A DNA stretch of 56,842 bases from Pedobacter yulinensis (GCF_003029735.1 NZ_KZ686274.1:1-56842), one strand, 5' to 3'. Positions 16,714-26,169 are shown, counted from the first letter of the stretch. Made by a program: numbers and translations. Notes: generated by a model not told the origin, from the letters alone.

Positions 16714-18300
16714 ATGAAGAGACCTTTTAGTTTTCTGATCCTGTTCCTGTTTTGCCTGCCTGCCTTTGCGCAGGACACCACCTACTGGCAGCAAGCCCTG
16801 AAGTACAAAATCGATGTGAGCCTGAACGTCAAAGACAACAGCCTGAAGGGAAACGAGACGATCGTGTATAAAAACAATTCGCCCCAAACACTCGAGTTTA
16901 TCTGGTTCCACATCTGGCCAAATGCTTATAAAAATGAAAGTACGGCCCTTTTTAAGCAATTGAAGGCAGATACCTCCCGGTCTGAAAAACTCGGTAAATA
17001 TACCCCGGGTAGCATTGAAGGCCTTGCGTTCAAAGTAAACGGAAAAACAGCCGTGACCGAGCCGCACAGCAATCCGGATTATATTGACGTGATCAAGGTG
17101 AAGCTGCCGCAGCCGCTTCGCGCAGGCGAATCATGTACCATTACGACTCCCTTTACGGTCAAACTACCTTCTTACTTTTCGCGCTCCGGTTTTGCTGACG
17201 GCCAGTTTATGCTCTGCCAGTGGTATCCGAAGCCCGCAGTTTTTGACCGCGATGGCTGGCATGAGTTTCCATACCTGGACATGGGCGAGTTCTATAGCGA
17301 ATTCGGAGATTTCGACGTGAATATTACCGTGCCCTCACATTACGTGGTGGCTGCATCGGGCATCCTGAATACCAAACCTGAAGCCGACCAGTACAAACTG
17401 CTCGGTTCAAAAAATGCCAAGACCCGCACGGGCCAGCCCGAACTGTATAAGCCGGTGGTCAAATCGGCAACAAAAACGCTGAACTATACCCTCTCGCACG
17501 TTCCCGATTTTGCCTGGTTTGCCGATAAAGACCTTGTTATACAATATGATACCGCACAGGTTGCCGGAGGCAAGGTGGTAGAGGCCTTTACCTATTATCA
17601 CAACAAACCCAACACTTTATGGGTCAACAGCATCGACTACGCCAAAGATGCCGTAAAAAAATACAGTGCATGGGTAGGAACCTATGCGTACCCCGTCGTT
17701 CAGGTTATTGAAGGGCCTAAGAACAATTCGAGCGGGGGCATGGAATATCCGACCATTACACTCATTACCAGCCCGGATGCCAGGATCGAATCGCTGGACG
17801 GTGTCATTGCACACGAGGTGGGTCACAACTGGTTCATGAGCATGCTCGGCAGCAATGAACGAAAACATGCCTGGCAGGACGAGGGTTTGAATACCTATTA
17901 CCAGTTCAGGTATGAAGCAGAGAAGTATAAAGCCAACTCGATCTTCGGCGACAAGATTCCGGCAAACATCAAAGCGCTGCCCACAAAGGATTTTCAGGCG
18001 ACGGTGTACAATGCCATGGCCAACATCCCGATGCCCGATCCGATCGATAAATCGTCTGAGCAGTTCGCCGGCTCAGATGCCTATAGCATCAGTTCATATC
18101 TCAAACCTGCGCTATGGATCTATATTCTCGAAACGCAGGTGGGACGCGAAAAAATTGACAGAGCGTTTCAGCACTATTTCAGCAAGTGGAACGGCAAGCA
18201 CCCGCAACCGGCCGATCTGAAAAAATCATTTGAAGAAAGCCTGGGCATGAAACTGGATCAATACTTCGGTTTGCTGAATAAAGAAGGCGATTTCAGGTAA
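16714..18300 (+). CDS. M1 family zinc metallopeptidase, secreted
   Basis: The 528-residue protein has a signal peptide (MKRPFSFLILFLFCLPAFA). An N-terminal beta-sandwich carries the M1 pattern (NETIVYKNNSPQTLEFIWFH), followed by the catalytic domain with H367-EVGH-371 and the third zinc ligand E390 in WQDEG, spaced exactly as M1 gluzincins need. The exopeptidase motif, GAMEN in classical M1 aminopeptidases, appears as GGMEYP, as in many Bacteroidota homologues. It probably trims peptides in the periplasm or outside the cell. It converges on the ThuA gene with one base between the stop codons. Confidence 0.92.
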   Translation: MKRPFSFLILFLFCLPAFAQDTTYWQQALKYKIDVSLNVKDNSLKGNETIVYKNNSPQTLEFIWFHIWPNAYKNESTALFKQLKADTSRSEKLGKYTPGSIEGLAFKVNGKTAVTEPHSNPDYIDVIKVKLPQPLRAGESCTITTPFTVKLPSYFSRSGFADGQFMLCQWYPKPAVFDRDGWHEFPYLDMGEFYSEFGDFDVNITVPSHYVVAASGILNTKPEADQYKLLGSKNAKTRTGQPELYKPVVKSATKTLNYTLSHVPDFAWFADKDLVIQYDTAQVAGGKVVEAFTYYHNKPNTLWVNSIDYAKDAVKKYSAWVGTYAYPVVQVIEGPKNNSSGGMEYPTITLITSPDARIESLDGVIAHEVGHNWFMSMLGSNERKHAWQDEGLNTYYQFRYEAEKYKANSIFGDKIPANIKALPTKDFQATVYNAMANIPMPDPIDKSSEQFAGSDAYSISSYLKPALWIYILETQVGREKIDRAFQHYFSKWNGKHPQPADLKKSFEESLGMKLDQYFGLLNKEGDFR

Positions 18301-18301
18301 A

Positions 18302-19132
18302 TCAGCGGCCGGCACGCTTCAGGATGGCGCGAATGATCAGCGCATTCTGCTCTGTACTGGCAAAGCTTGAAGAAAGCGGTTTGTTGTGCGGCGCATGTTC
18401 GTAGTCGATGTCGTTGTGCCCCATGTTGATGTAGAGCATGCGGAACTTCTTGTTGCGCCACACCACGGGATAGTCACCTTGGTGCCAGATCTCATGTGCT
18501 TTCGGACCCGTTCCCAGGGGGAAACTGGAGGGATCGATGGAAAGCAGCACCTCGATATCGGGGTTTTGCTTCAGGTTGTTTTTCCACCGGTACCATTCGT
18601 TTGCTGATGACCTGAAGGTGGCAGGGAACCCTTTAAAATAGGGATGCTTTTTTTGCTCTACCCGCAGCGTTGCGGGAACGGGCCGCCAAGTGTTGCCCGC
18701 ATAGGCACCCGAACCGAGGAATTCCTGGTGGTACCAGTCCCAGTTCTCAGGAAAGGCTGAAGGACTGAGCGCGAAGGCTGCAAAATGGAAGCCGATCCAT
18801 GCACCGCCCCGTTCCATATAATCCCGGAAGGCTGCGCGCTGGGCCGCCTCTTCAGGCCGGGTGTCCAGGAACATCACCAACCCATAGTTTCTTAGCGTGT
18901 CGGGATGAAGCATGGACCAGTCGTTTGTAGCGCGGTAACTGAATCCATATTTTCTGCCGGCCTGCAAAAACCAGGCATTGGCCTCGGCAACGAAACTAAT
19001 GTGCGCCTGGTCGTTCCTGGCGGTATAAAAAGCAAGCACTTTAACTTTTCCGGCCTGGCTGGTTTGCGGCAGGAACAAAGCCATCAAAAACAGAAGCCTG
19101 AGCAGGGCGGGGTAGGTTATTGTCTGAAGCAT
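18302..19132 (-). CDS. ThuA-like domain protein, secreted
   Basis: The 276-residue protein has an N-terminal signal peptide ending near SQA. The ThuA-like (class I glutamine amidotransferase-like fold) pattern follows: VKVLAFYTARNDQAH at the first strand, YGLVMFLDTRP, the GGAWIGFHFAAF turn, and late HQGDYPVVWRNKKFRMLYINMGH (given here in two parts: HQGDYPVVW and RMLYINMGHNDID). Family members are linked to trehalose or other sugar metabolism, but most Bacteroidota copies have no proven activity. Its end abuts the convergent M1 peptidase gene. Confidence 0.88.
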   Translation of the reverse strand: MLQTITYPALLRLLFLMALFLPQTSQAGKVKVLAFYTARNDQAHISFVAEANAWFLQAGRKYGFSYRATNDWSMLHPDTLRNYGLVMFLDTRPEEAAQRAAFRDYMERGGAWIGFHFAAFALSPSAFPENWDWYHQEFLGSGAYAGNTWRPVPATLRVEQKKHPYFKGFPATFRSSANEWYRWKNNLKQNPDIEVLLSIDPSSFPLGTGPKAHEIWHQGDYPVVWRNKKFRMLYINMGHNDIDYEHAPHNKPLSSSFASTEQNALIIRAILKRAGR

Positions 19133-19173
19133 GACGCAAAATAATAAAATCTTTCCTGGTCACGCCCAGCGTC

Positions 19174-20121
19174 ATGGCGGCCAAACATTCATTTCACTAT
19201 GGCGGCGAACCCGGGCAATGTGTATGTTTGTGTGTGGATAAAGCCCGCAGAACACAAAAGCCAAGACAGAAACCACCGGCCCAGGCGGCCAGGAAAACGA
19301 ATTCGAAATCCCGCAAAAAAGGAAAACGTTCGGTTTCTGCAACGGCCTGGCTGGTCGCTGCCTGTCTGGGCCTGGTATTATTGTCGCCATTGTATTATGG
19401 GTATGTATTGAAGGCCTTTTCAGCCGCCTGGAACTGGGCACGTGACCCGGCCGGCGATCCCGCCTATCGCAAATACGAAAGTTTTGGTATCCGCATTCCG
19501 CGTAAACATAGCATTCATGGCATCGATGTGTCTTATTACCAGGACCGGATCGACTGGCAGCGGGTGGCGCGCATGGAAGAAGACGGTGTGCGCATCCGTT
19601 TCGCTTTTATCAAGGCGACAGAAGGCCTGCTGAAAGTGGACCGGTACTTTCAGCGAAACTGGCGCGAAGCGCCCAAAGCCGGCCTCATTTGCGGAGCTTA
19701 CCATTTCTTCCGGCCCGCACGCGATGGAAAGGCGCAGGCACGTTTCTTTCTGCAGGTGGTCGGTTTTGAGAAAAATGACCTGCTGCCGGTGGTCGATGTG
19801 GAAAGCCTGGACGGTGTAACGCCGCTGCAGATGCGTGCGCAATTGTCAGATTTTCTGGCTTATATGGAATTAAAAACCGGAGTAAAACCGATTATCTATA
19901 CCGGACTGCAATTTTACAGTGATTACCTGGCCGAATATTTTAAGGAATATCCGCTATGGATTGCCCATTACGACCAACCCCGGCTTCGGGTTCCCGCCCA
20001 AACCCGCTGGCATTTCTGGCAGCATTCAGATAAGGCGAGAGTAGACGGCATTTCGCATGTTGTAGATTTTAACGCATTTAACGGCGACAGCCTGGCCCTT
20101 GAGCAGCTGCGCATCAGGTAG
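19174..20121 (+). CDS. GH25 muramidase (lysozyme), membrane-anchored
   Basis: The 315-residue protein has a very basic N-terminal tail (Lys/Arg-rich to about residue 52), one membrane segment (about 57-80, TAWLVAACLGLVLL) and a C-terminal GH25 domain. The domain shows GIDVSYYQ with the first catalytic-site Asp, FAFIKATEG, GAYHFFRP, and VVDVES with the D-x-E pair, then WHFWQHSD near the end. GH25 enzymes hydrolyse the MurNAc-GlcNAc bond of peptidoglycan; here the active domain would face the periplasm. The start is uncertain because the tail lacks homology; the ATG at 19174 is the first in frame. It converges with the dipeptide epimerase gene, another murein-related enzyme. Confidence 0.9.
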   Translation: MAAKHSFHYGGEPGQCVCLCVDKARRTQKPRQKPPAQAARKTNSKSRKKGKRSVSATAWLVAACLGLVLLSPLYYGYVLKAFSAAWNWARDPAGDPAYRKYESFGIRIPRKHSIHGIDVSYYQDRIDWQRVARMEEDGVRIRFAFIKATEGLLKVDRYFQRNWREAPKAGLICGAYHFFRPARDGKAQARFFLQVVGFEKNDLLPVVDVESLDGVTPLQMRAQLSDFLAYMELKTGVKPIIYTGLQFYSDYLAEYFKEYPLWIAHYDQPRLRVPAQTRWHFWQHSDKARVDGISHVVDFNAFNGDSLALEQLRIR

Positions 20122-20156
20122 TGGCTGGCCTCAGGTAAGTTCTGGGTACTTCCCGC

Positions 20157-21254
20157 TTACACAACCCATTGCTCACAGGTTTCCAGGAAAAATTCGTCTG
20201 CATCGGCGCCAATGCCTGCTGTTTCCGGCACATCGAGCTCAAAACCGGTGTAGGTTAGTCCGCCAACAACCGGATCAACTTTGTGCCCGAGCAGGCAGGT
20301 GTCAAGGTCGAAAAATACAACATTCGGGCTGGCGAGGGCAAAATGCAGGTTGGCCGTGAGCGCAAGCTTACTCTCCATCATGCTGCCGATCATACATTTT
20401 ACGCCGCTTTGCAGGGCCACCTCGTGTATTTTCTGCGCTTCGAGGATTCCGCCTGATTTGGCAAGCTTGATATTCAGGTAGTCGCAGGACTGCGTGTTGA
20501 TCTGCCGGCGGGCGTCATGGTGGTTGTAACAGCTTTCATCGGCCATGATCTTGATGGGCACATTTAATTTCAGCTCCGGGAGCCGGTCATCATACCAGGT
20601 ACGCATGGGCTGCTCGCAAAATTCAATATCATATTGCGCCAGGTCGGCCAGAGCACGGAGAGCCTCATCGAAAGACCAGCCCTGGTTGGCATCCAGGCGA
20701 ATGGTCACATCATGTCCCACCGCCGCGCGGATGGCCGCCACACGTTTAACATCGGTCGCGACGTCTTTGCCAAGTTTGATCTTAATGATGCTGCAGCCCC
20801 GGTCTACATAAGCCGCCGCGGTGGCCGCCATTTCTTCGGGGCTGGCAATGCCAATGGTCATGTCGGTTTCAATACGCCTCTTTTCACCGCTCAGGAAGCG
20901 GTATAGTGGTAGGTTCGCATGTTTAGCCGAAATATCAAACAAGGCCATATCGAACGCACTTTTGATGGTCGGATTGTGGGCTGCGTAGGCAAGCAGGTCG
21001 GCCATACGCTCCGGGATCTGAAGCGGATCTTTTCCCTTCCAGATCTTTGCGAAGTCGCGCGCCATAGACAGGCAGGTTTCCTGCGTTTCGCCAACGATCA
21101 TCGGAAAGGCCGAACACTCACCGCAGCCATAAATCCCGGCATCTGTATAGATTCGGACCAGTACATTCTGTGCAAATTCGAGCGTGCCTGTAGCAATGGT
21201 GAAGGGCTCAATAGGAATGCTGAAGCGGTAGATCTCGGTATGCGTAATTTTCAT
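20157..21254 (-). CDS. Dipeptide epimerase (enolase superfamily, L-Ala-D/L-Glu type)
   Basis: The 365-residue protein belongs to the muconate lactonizing/mandelate racemase group. A capping domain is followed by the barrel with the catalytic Lys pair IIKIKLG, metal ligands in RLDANQGW, EFCEQP and MADESC, and the second base in NIKLAKSGG. Bacteroidota members epimerise L-Ala-D-Glu or related dipeptides released from murein, letting them be used for recycling. The frame opens at 21356, but homology begins at the ATG at 21254 (MKITHTEIYRF). Neighbours with murein roles are the GH25 gene next door and the NlpC/P60 gene at 26982. Confidence 0.9.
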   Translation of the reverse strand: MKITHTEIYRFSIPIEPFTIATGTLEFAQNVLVRIYTDAGIYGCGECSAFPMIVGETQETCLSMARDFAKIWKGKDPLQIPERMADLLAYAAHNPTIKSAFDMALFDISAKHANLPLYRFLSGEKRRIETDMTIGIASPEEMAATAAAYVDRGCSIIKIKLGKDVATDVKRVAAIRAAVGHDVTIRLDANQGWSFDEALRALADLAQYDIEFCEQPMRTWYDDRLPELKLNVPIKIMADESCYNHHDARRQINTQSCDYLNIKLAKSGGILEAQKIHEVALQSGVKCMIGSMMESKLALTANLHFALASPNVVFFDLDTCLLGHKVDPVVGGLTYTGFELDVPETAGIGADADEFFLETCEQWVV

Positions 21255-21314
21255 TCGGGCGGTATTTTGAGTCGCTAAGATAATCCATATAAAACAAACG
21301 CAGGGAAATCTGTG

Positions 21315-21322
21315 TACCTTTA
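21315..21322 (+). promoter_or_regulatory. Candidate -7 element placed just before the YyaL start codon
   Basis: TACCTTTA matches TAnnTTTG in seven of eight positions and ends only four bases before the ATG at 21327. If it is used, transcription would start at or next to the ATG, giving a leaderless or nearly leaderless mRNA. No TTTG is seen at the -33 position. Confidence 0.3.
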
Positions 21323-21326
21323 TAAG

Positions 21327-23351
21327 ATGAATCACGAACCCAACCGGCTGACTCATGCATCGTCGCCCTATCTGTTACAGCATGCTTATAATCCAGTAGA
21401 CTGGTTTGAATGGGGCCCCGAGGCCCTCGAAAAAGCCCGTAAAGAGCAAAAGCTGATCCTGGTCAGCATTGGTTACTCGGCCTGCCACTGGTGCCATGTC
21501 ATGGAGCGCGAAAGTTTCGAGCTGGCAGAAGTGGCTGAGGTGATGAATAAACATTTCGTATGCATCAAGGTTGATCGCGAAGAGCGGCCTGATATTGACC
21601 AGATCTACATGTATGCTGTACAGCTCATGACCGGAAGCGGGGGTTGGCCGCTCAACTGCATCTGCCTGCCCGATCAGCGGCCCATTTATGGTGGCACCTA
21701 TTTCCGTAAGAATGACTGGATCAATGTGCTGATGCATGTGGCCAGGCTTTGGCAGGAAGAGCCTGAGAAAGCCATTTCTTATGCAGAACGGCTAACCGCA
21801 GGCATCAGCGAAAGTGAGCGCTTTATCCCGGTGCTCAACCCGCCCGAATATTCTGTGGCCGACCTGCGGAACATCATCAAACCCTGGAAAAGGACATTTG
21901 ACATGACCGACGGGGGATACACGCGGGCCCCAAAATTCCCGCTGCCCAACAACTGGATATTCCTGCTGCGGTACAGCCATCTTTTCGATGATAATGCCAC
22001 CCATGTTGCCACGATGCTTACACTCGAGAAAATGGCGCTTGGCGGCATTTATGACCAGATTGGTGGTGGCTTTGCGCGTTATTCGGTAGACGGTAGCTGG
22101 CATGTGCCGCATTTTGAAAAAATGCTGTATGACAATGCCCAATTGATTGCGCTGTATGCCGAAGCCTGGCAGTTTACAGGAAACAACCTTTTCAGGGAAG
22201 TTGCCGAAGGCAGCATTGCCTGGCTCAGGCGCGAAATGCTTTCTGAAGAAGGCTTGTTTTATTCAGCCCTCGACGCCGACAGCGAGGGCGTTGAAGGGAA
22301 ATTTTATGTCTGGCAGCGGGAAGAGTTTGACGCGCTGCTGGGTCCGGACGCACCGCTCATGTCGCATTACTACCACGTTACGCCCGCGGGCAATTGGGAA
22401 GAGGAAGAAACCAATATCCTGCTGCGGAAGGAAACAGATGAGGAGTTTGCCAGGACTTTCGAAGTGGGGCTGGCCGAACTGAAGGAAAAAGTAGCCCGTG
22501 CCAATCAATTGCTGCTCAGCGAACGCAGCACGCGGGTGCGTCCGGGCCTTGACAGCAAATGCCTGACGGCCTGGAACGGCATGACCATCAGGGCACTGGC
22601 CGATGCCTCGCAGATATTCGACGAGCCCGCTCATTATGACCTTGCCGCCCGGGCAGCCGATTTTATCCTTGACCGGATGGTAGACGGTCAGGGGACCTTG
22701 TTCAGAAATTACAAGGATGGGAAAGTATCCATTCCCGGCTTTCTGGACGATTATGCTTTTTTTATCGACGGACTTTTTGCATTGTATGAAGCAAGCTTTG
22801 ATGAACGCTGGCTGCTGCAGGCGCTTAGCCTGACCGAAACCGTTCTGGCACAGTTTACTGATCCTGAGGGGCCACTGCTGTTTTACACCCCGGTAGGCAA
22901 TGAAGCGTTAATAGCCAGGAAACATGAGGTGCTGGACAATGTCATTCCTTCTTCTAATTCTGCCATGGCACAGAACCTGCGCCGGCTCGGCATTTGCTTT
23001 GACCGCGACGAGCTGAGCGATAAAGCTGCAGCCATGCTTGCCGCCGCGCATCCGCAGATGAAATCTTATGGCTCCGGTTTTTCAAACTGGGCGATCCAGC
23101 TGCTGAACGAGGTAAAAGGCTGGAACGAAATCGCGCTCAGCGGCATTGATACCGGTGAAGAAAGGCGAAAGCTTAACCGGTATTACATTCCCAACAAAAT
23201 TCTGCTCGGCGGAACAAAAAGCGCGCTGCCTTTGTTAAAAGATAAACAAAGCGTAGAAACAAAAATCTATATTTGCCGCAACAAGGTATGCCAGCTGCCC
23301 GTATTGACGGCAGATGAGGCCTACAAATTAATACAGACAACGAATTCCTGA
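21327..23351 (+). CDS. YyaL-like thioredoxin-domain protein (DUF255 / SPATA20 type)
   Basis: The 674-residue protein begins with the hallmark NRLTHASSPYLLQHAYNPV and PVDWFEWG. A thioredoxin-like domain with a CHWCHVM active site follows, then a (alpha/alpha)6-barrel region like that of N-acylglucosamine 2-epimerases and cellobiose epimerases (GGIYDQIGGGFARYS, HFEKMLYDNAQL, SKCLTAWNGM). The family is widespread, including human SPATA20, and its reaction is not established. The length is normal. I use the ATG at 21327; an in-frame GTG at 21312 would add five residues. Confidence 0.93.
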   Translation: MNHEPNRLTHASSPYLLQHAYNPVDWFEWGPEALEKARKEQKLILVSIGYSACHWCHVMERESFELAEVAEVMNKHFVCIKVDREERPDIDQIYMYAVQLMTGSGGWPLNCICLPDQRPIYGGTYFRKNDWINVLMHVARLWQEEPEKAISYAERLTAGISESERFIPVLNPPEYSVADLRNIIKPWKRTFDMTDGGYTRAPKFPLPNNWIFLLRYSHLFDDNATHVATMLTLEKMALGGIYDQIGGGFARYSVDGSWHVPHFEKMLYDNAQLIALYAEAWQFTGNNLFREVAEGSIAWLRREMLSEEGLFYSALDADSEGVEGKFYVWQREEFDALLGPDAPLMSHYYHVTPAGNWEEEETNILLRKETDEEFARTFEVGLAELKEKVARANQLLLSERSTRVRPGLDSKCLTAWNGMTIRALADASQIFDEPAHYDLAARAADFILDRMVDGQGTLFRNYKDGKVSIPGFLDDYAFFIDGLFALYEASFDERWLLQALSLTETVLAQFTDPEGPLLFYTPVGNEALIARKHEVLDNVIPSSNSAMAQNLRRLGICFDRDELSDKAAAMLAAAHPQMKSYGSGFSNWAIQLLNEVKGWNEIALSGIDTGEERRKLNRYYIPNKILLGGTKSALPLLKDKQSVETKIYICRNKVCQLPVLTADEAYKLIQTTNS

Positions 23352-23392
23352 GCCGTGCTCGAACGGTTCATTATCTTAAAAATCAAAATTAC

Positions 23393-23893
23393 ATGAAAAT
23401 TCAACCCAATGCAGTAGTCGGAATAACGTATGAACTGCACACAACCAACGAAGAAGGACAGCAGGTATTTGTAGAGAAAGCCGATTCTGAACAACCGCTG
23501 GTTTTCTTATATGGCGTGGGTATGATGCTGCCGAAATTCGAGGAGCACCTGGCCGGCCTTCAGGAAGGCGACACCTACAGCTTTGAGCTGAGTGCGGCAG
23601 ACGGTTATGGCGAGTTAGACCCGGGTGCGTATGCTGATCTGCCTGTAGATATGTTTAAAGAAGTGGAACTGCCAAACGTAGGTGATGTGATTCCTCTGCA
23701 AGATAACAACGGCAACCAGTTCCGCGCAGGCGTAACCGGTGTAACTGAAGAAATCGTTTCGGTAGACCTGAACCACCCGATGGCAGGTAAGAATCTGATT
23801 TTCAGCGGAGAAATATTGAAAGTGCGCGAGGCAACGCAAGATGAGCTCAACCACGGACATGCGCATGGCGTAGATGGTCATTCAGGCCACTAG
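23393..23893 (+). CDS. FKBP-type peptidyl-prolyl isomerase, SlyD-like
   Basis: The 166-residue protein shows the SlyD layout: an FKBP domain split by an insert-in-flap domain (PLVFLYGVGMMLPKFEEHL, then FELSAADGYGELDP, then the second half with DLNHPMAGKNLIFSGEI). It finishes with a short His-rich tail (NHGHAHGVDGHSGH) that can bind metal ions. SlyD proteins catalyse prolyl isomerisation, act as chaperones and, through the tail, help deliver nickel. No signal peptide is present, so it is cytoplasmic. A strong terminator follows. Confidence 0.93.
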   Translation: MKIQPNAVVGITYELHTTNEEGQQVFVEKADSEQPLVFLYGVGMMLPKFEEHLAGLQEGDTYSFELSAADGYGELDPGAYADLPVDMFKEVELPNVGDVIPLQDNNGNQFRAGVTGVTEEIVSVDLNHPMAGKNLIFSGEILKVREATQDELNHGHAHGVDGHSGH

Positions 23894-23921
23894 GTTTCGC
23901 AAATCACCACTTGCGCGCAAC

Positions 23922-23959
23922 AAAAAAGCTGCTTTCCAAATGGAGAGCAGCTTTTTTTT
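23922..23959. terminator. Bidirectional intrinsic terminator
   Basis: A stem of about 16 bp (23922-23937 with 23942-23957, one G-T pair) has a 4-base loop, an A-run on the left and an eight-T run on the right. It separates the convergent SlyD-like and DUF3299-like genes and can serve both. Confidence 0.9.
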
Positions 23960-23981
23960 GTTTAATAATTAACGTTTGCGG

Positions 23982-24422
23982 TCAGATCGATTTTGCAGCA
24001 GCGAGAACGATCGGCGGGCCATCCATAGCGTTTCCCTTGTTCAGCTTCAGGATACCCTTTACCGTGATCGGCTTGTACGTAAACTTGACCGCTTCGGTAA
24101 GTTCAACCATGACCATGATAGGAACACCGTTCTTGCCACAGTAAAAACACTGGTTGATTGGCAGGGTGGAAAGCATGAATTTTTGCTGTTTCATCCCGTC
24201 TTTGATGGGAACGATATACCCGTACAGCTCAAAAGGTTTGTTCTCATATTTACGGATGTTGGTGTTGTAAACCGCATACATCTCATTGTCATTCGGTGTC
24301 TTAAAATCGACACTGCCGATCACGTCCCAGTTGGCCGACTCGATCAGGTCGTCAGGGTTGTGCTGCGCCCTGGCCGAGAGGCCGGCGCACAGCAGTAAAA
24401 AAATGAGGGCTTTACGTATCAT
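23982..24422 (-). CDS. Secreted DUF3299-like protein
   Basis: The 146-residue product has a signal peptide ending near LSARA. The mature part contains KPFELYGYIVPI, MLSTLPINQCFYCGKNGVP with a C-x-x-C pair, and a late KPITVKGILKLNKG that resembles an OB-like barrel. The pattern of GY-VP, an N-Q-C segment and a V-V-G-L strand resembles DUF3299 proteins, periplasmic proteins of unknown function often near metal-related genes. The assignment is tentative; the Cys pair could bind a metal or form a disulfide. Confidence 0.65.
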   Translation of the reverse strand: MIRKALIFLLLCAGLSARAQHNPDDLIESANWDVIGSVDFKTPNDNEMYAVYNTNIRKYENKPFELYGYIVPIKDGMKQQKFMLSTLPINQCFYCGKNGVPIMVMVELTEAVKFTYKPITVKGILKLNKGNAMDGPPIVLAAAKSI

Positions 24423-24458
24423 GGTTCATCCTTTCTAACAAATATAATCATTCTGTCC

Positions 24459-26081
24459 CTAACGGTACATCTCTTCCCGCTGGCGCAGCACATCAGGATT
24501 TGTGATGTATTCGTCATAACTCATCAGTTTGTCGATGGTCCCTTTTGGCGTGATTTCGATAATGCGGTTGGCCACTGACTCAGTCAGGGCGTGGTCACGC
24601 GATGTAAAAAGCAGGCTGCCCCTGAAATCCTGCATGCCATTGTTCAATGCTGTGATGGATTCAAGGTCGAGGTGGTTGGTTGGCTCGTCAAGCAACAGTA
24701 CATTGGCCTGTTTGAGCATCATCTGGGAGAACATACAGCGCATTTTTTCGCCACCTGACAGCACTTTGGTGTTTTTCAGTACTTCTTCGCCCGAGAATAA
24801 CATGCGGCCCAGGAAACTCCTGATAAACTGTTCATCTTTGTCAGAGTCTGAATACTCACGCAGCCAGTCGACCAGGTTCAGGTCCTTGCCGGCAAAGTAG
24901 GCGGAGTTATCATTCGGTATATCGGCGATCTGGATGGTCACACCCCATTTAAATTCACCCCTGAAATCGGTATCCCGGCCGGCCAGGATGTTGTAAAAGG
25001 CGGTTGTAGCCAGGCTGTTTTGGGAGAGTATGGCAATTTTATCGCCTTTGTTTACCATAAAGGTTACCTTATCGAACAGCACCTCGCCATTCAGGCTGGC
25101 TCCCAGGTTCTCAACCTGCAGAATCTGATCTCCGGCTTCCCGGCCTTGATTGTTGAAAATAATGGCGGGATATTTTCTGCTTGAGGGCTTGATCTCGTTC
25201 AGGTCAATTTTGTCGAGTGCTTTCTTACGTGAGGTGGCCTGTTTCGACTTCGAGGCATTGGCGCTGAACCGGCGGATAAATTCCTGAAGCTCTTTCACTT
25301 TTTCTTCCAGCTTTTTGTTCTGGTCGCTGCGCTGCTTCAGTGCAAGCTGACTGGATTCATACCAAAACGTATAGTTGCCGGTAAAGATGGTCATTTTGCT
25401 GAAATCGATATCTACGATGTGTGTACAAACCGCGTCAAGAAAGTGACGGTCGTGAGAGACCACCAGGACGATATTCTGATAGTCAGCCAGGAAATTTTCC
25501 AGCCAGGCAATTGTATCAATGTCCAGGTCGTTGGTCGGTTCGTCAAGAAGCAGGATATCCGGGTTGCCGAACAGGGCCTGAGCGAGCAACACCCGTACTT
25601 TTTGATTACCATCCAGCTCCTTCAGCAACTTGTAATGATCAGACTCTTTAATGCCCAGGTTACTGAGCATGGTCGCTGCATTGCTTTCCATGTTCCAGCC
25701 ATCCATTTCTGCAAAGAGATTTTCAAGCTCGCCGGCGCGTTCGCCGTCTTTTTCTGAAAAGTCCTCTTTCATATAAATGGCGTCTTTTTCTTTCATGATT
25801 TCATAGAGCTCCTTGTGGCCCATCATGACCGTTTCGATGACGCTGAAATCGTCAAACTCATAGTGATTCTGTTTGAGAACAGCCATGCGCTCGCCCGGCG
25901 TAAAACTCACCGAGCCCGAAGTTTGGCTTACTTCGCCCGAAAGGATCTTAAGAAAGGTAGACTTGCCCGCTCCGTTGGCACCGATTACGCCGTAGCAGTT
26001 TCCCTGGGTAAACTTCAGGTTAACATCTTCGAAAAGGGTCCGCTTGCCATAACGCAGCGATAAATTGGATACTGAAATCAT
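24459..26081 (-). CDS. ABC-F family ATPase, YbiT-like, with degenerate second ATP site
   Basis: The 540-residue protein has two ABC cassettes and no membrane part, like ribosome-associated ABC-F proteins. Sequence resemblance to E. coli YbiT is strong, including VIxTVMMGHKELYEI, FSANASKSKQATSRKKALDKI in the inter-domain linker (cited as ANASKSKQATSRKKALDKI) and LSGGEKMR. NBD1 has Walker A G34-ANGAGKST-42 and LLLDEPTNDLD, but its signature reads LDGNQKVR. NBD2 keeps LSGGEK and LLLDEPTNHLD but has SQNSLATTA (353-361) where Walker A should be, without the Lys, and SRDH where the H-loop His is expected. ABC-F proteins act on translating ribosomes. The frame runs to 26195, but homology starts at the ATG at 26081. 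Confidence 0.92.
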   Translation of the reverse strand: MISVSNLSLRYGKRTLFEDVNLKFTQGNCYGVIGANGAGKSTFLKILSGEVSQTSGSVSFTPGERMAVLKQNHYEFDDFSVIETVMMGHKELYEIMKEKDAIYMKEDFSEKDGERAGELENLFAEMDGWNMESNAATMLSNLGIKESDHYKLLKELDGNQKVRVLLAQALFGNPDILLLDEPTNDLDIDTIAWLENFLADYQNIVLVVSHDRHFLDAVCTHIVDIDFSKMTIFTGNYTFWYESSQLALKQRSDQNKKLEEKVKELQEFIRRFSANASKSKQATSRKKALDKIDLNEIKPSSRKYPAIIFNNQGREAGDQILQVENLGASLNGEVLFDKVTFMVNKGDKIAILSQNSLATTAFYNILAGRDTDFRGEFKWGVTIQIADIPNDNSAYFAGKDLNLVDWLREYSDSDKDEQFIRSFLGRMLFSGEEVLKNTKVLSGGEKMRCMFSQMMLKQANVLLLDEPTNHLDLESITALNNGMQDFRGSLLFTSRDHALTESVANRIIEITPKGTIDKLMSYDEYITNPDVLRQREEMYR

Positions 26082-26169
26082 CTGAATTGCAAATAAGCTG
26101 CAAAGATACGGATTTTTGTGCGGGCACAGAAGGAGTGGCCGTGACAGCTGTTGAGCATGGGCACCGTTT

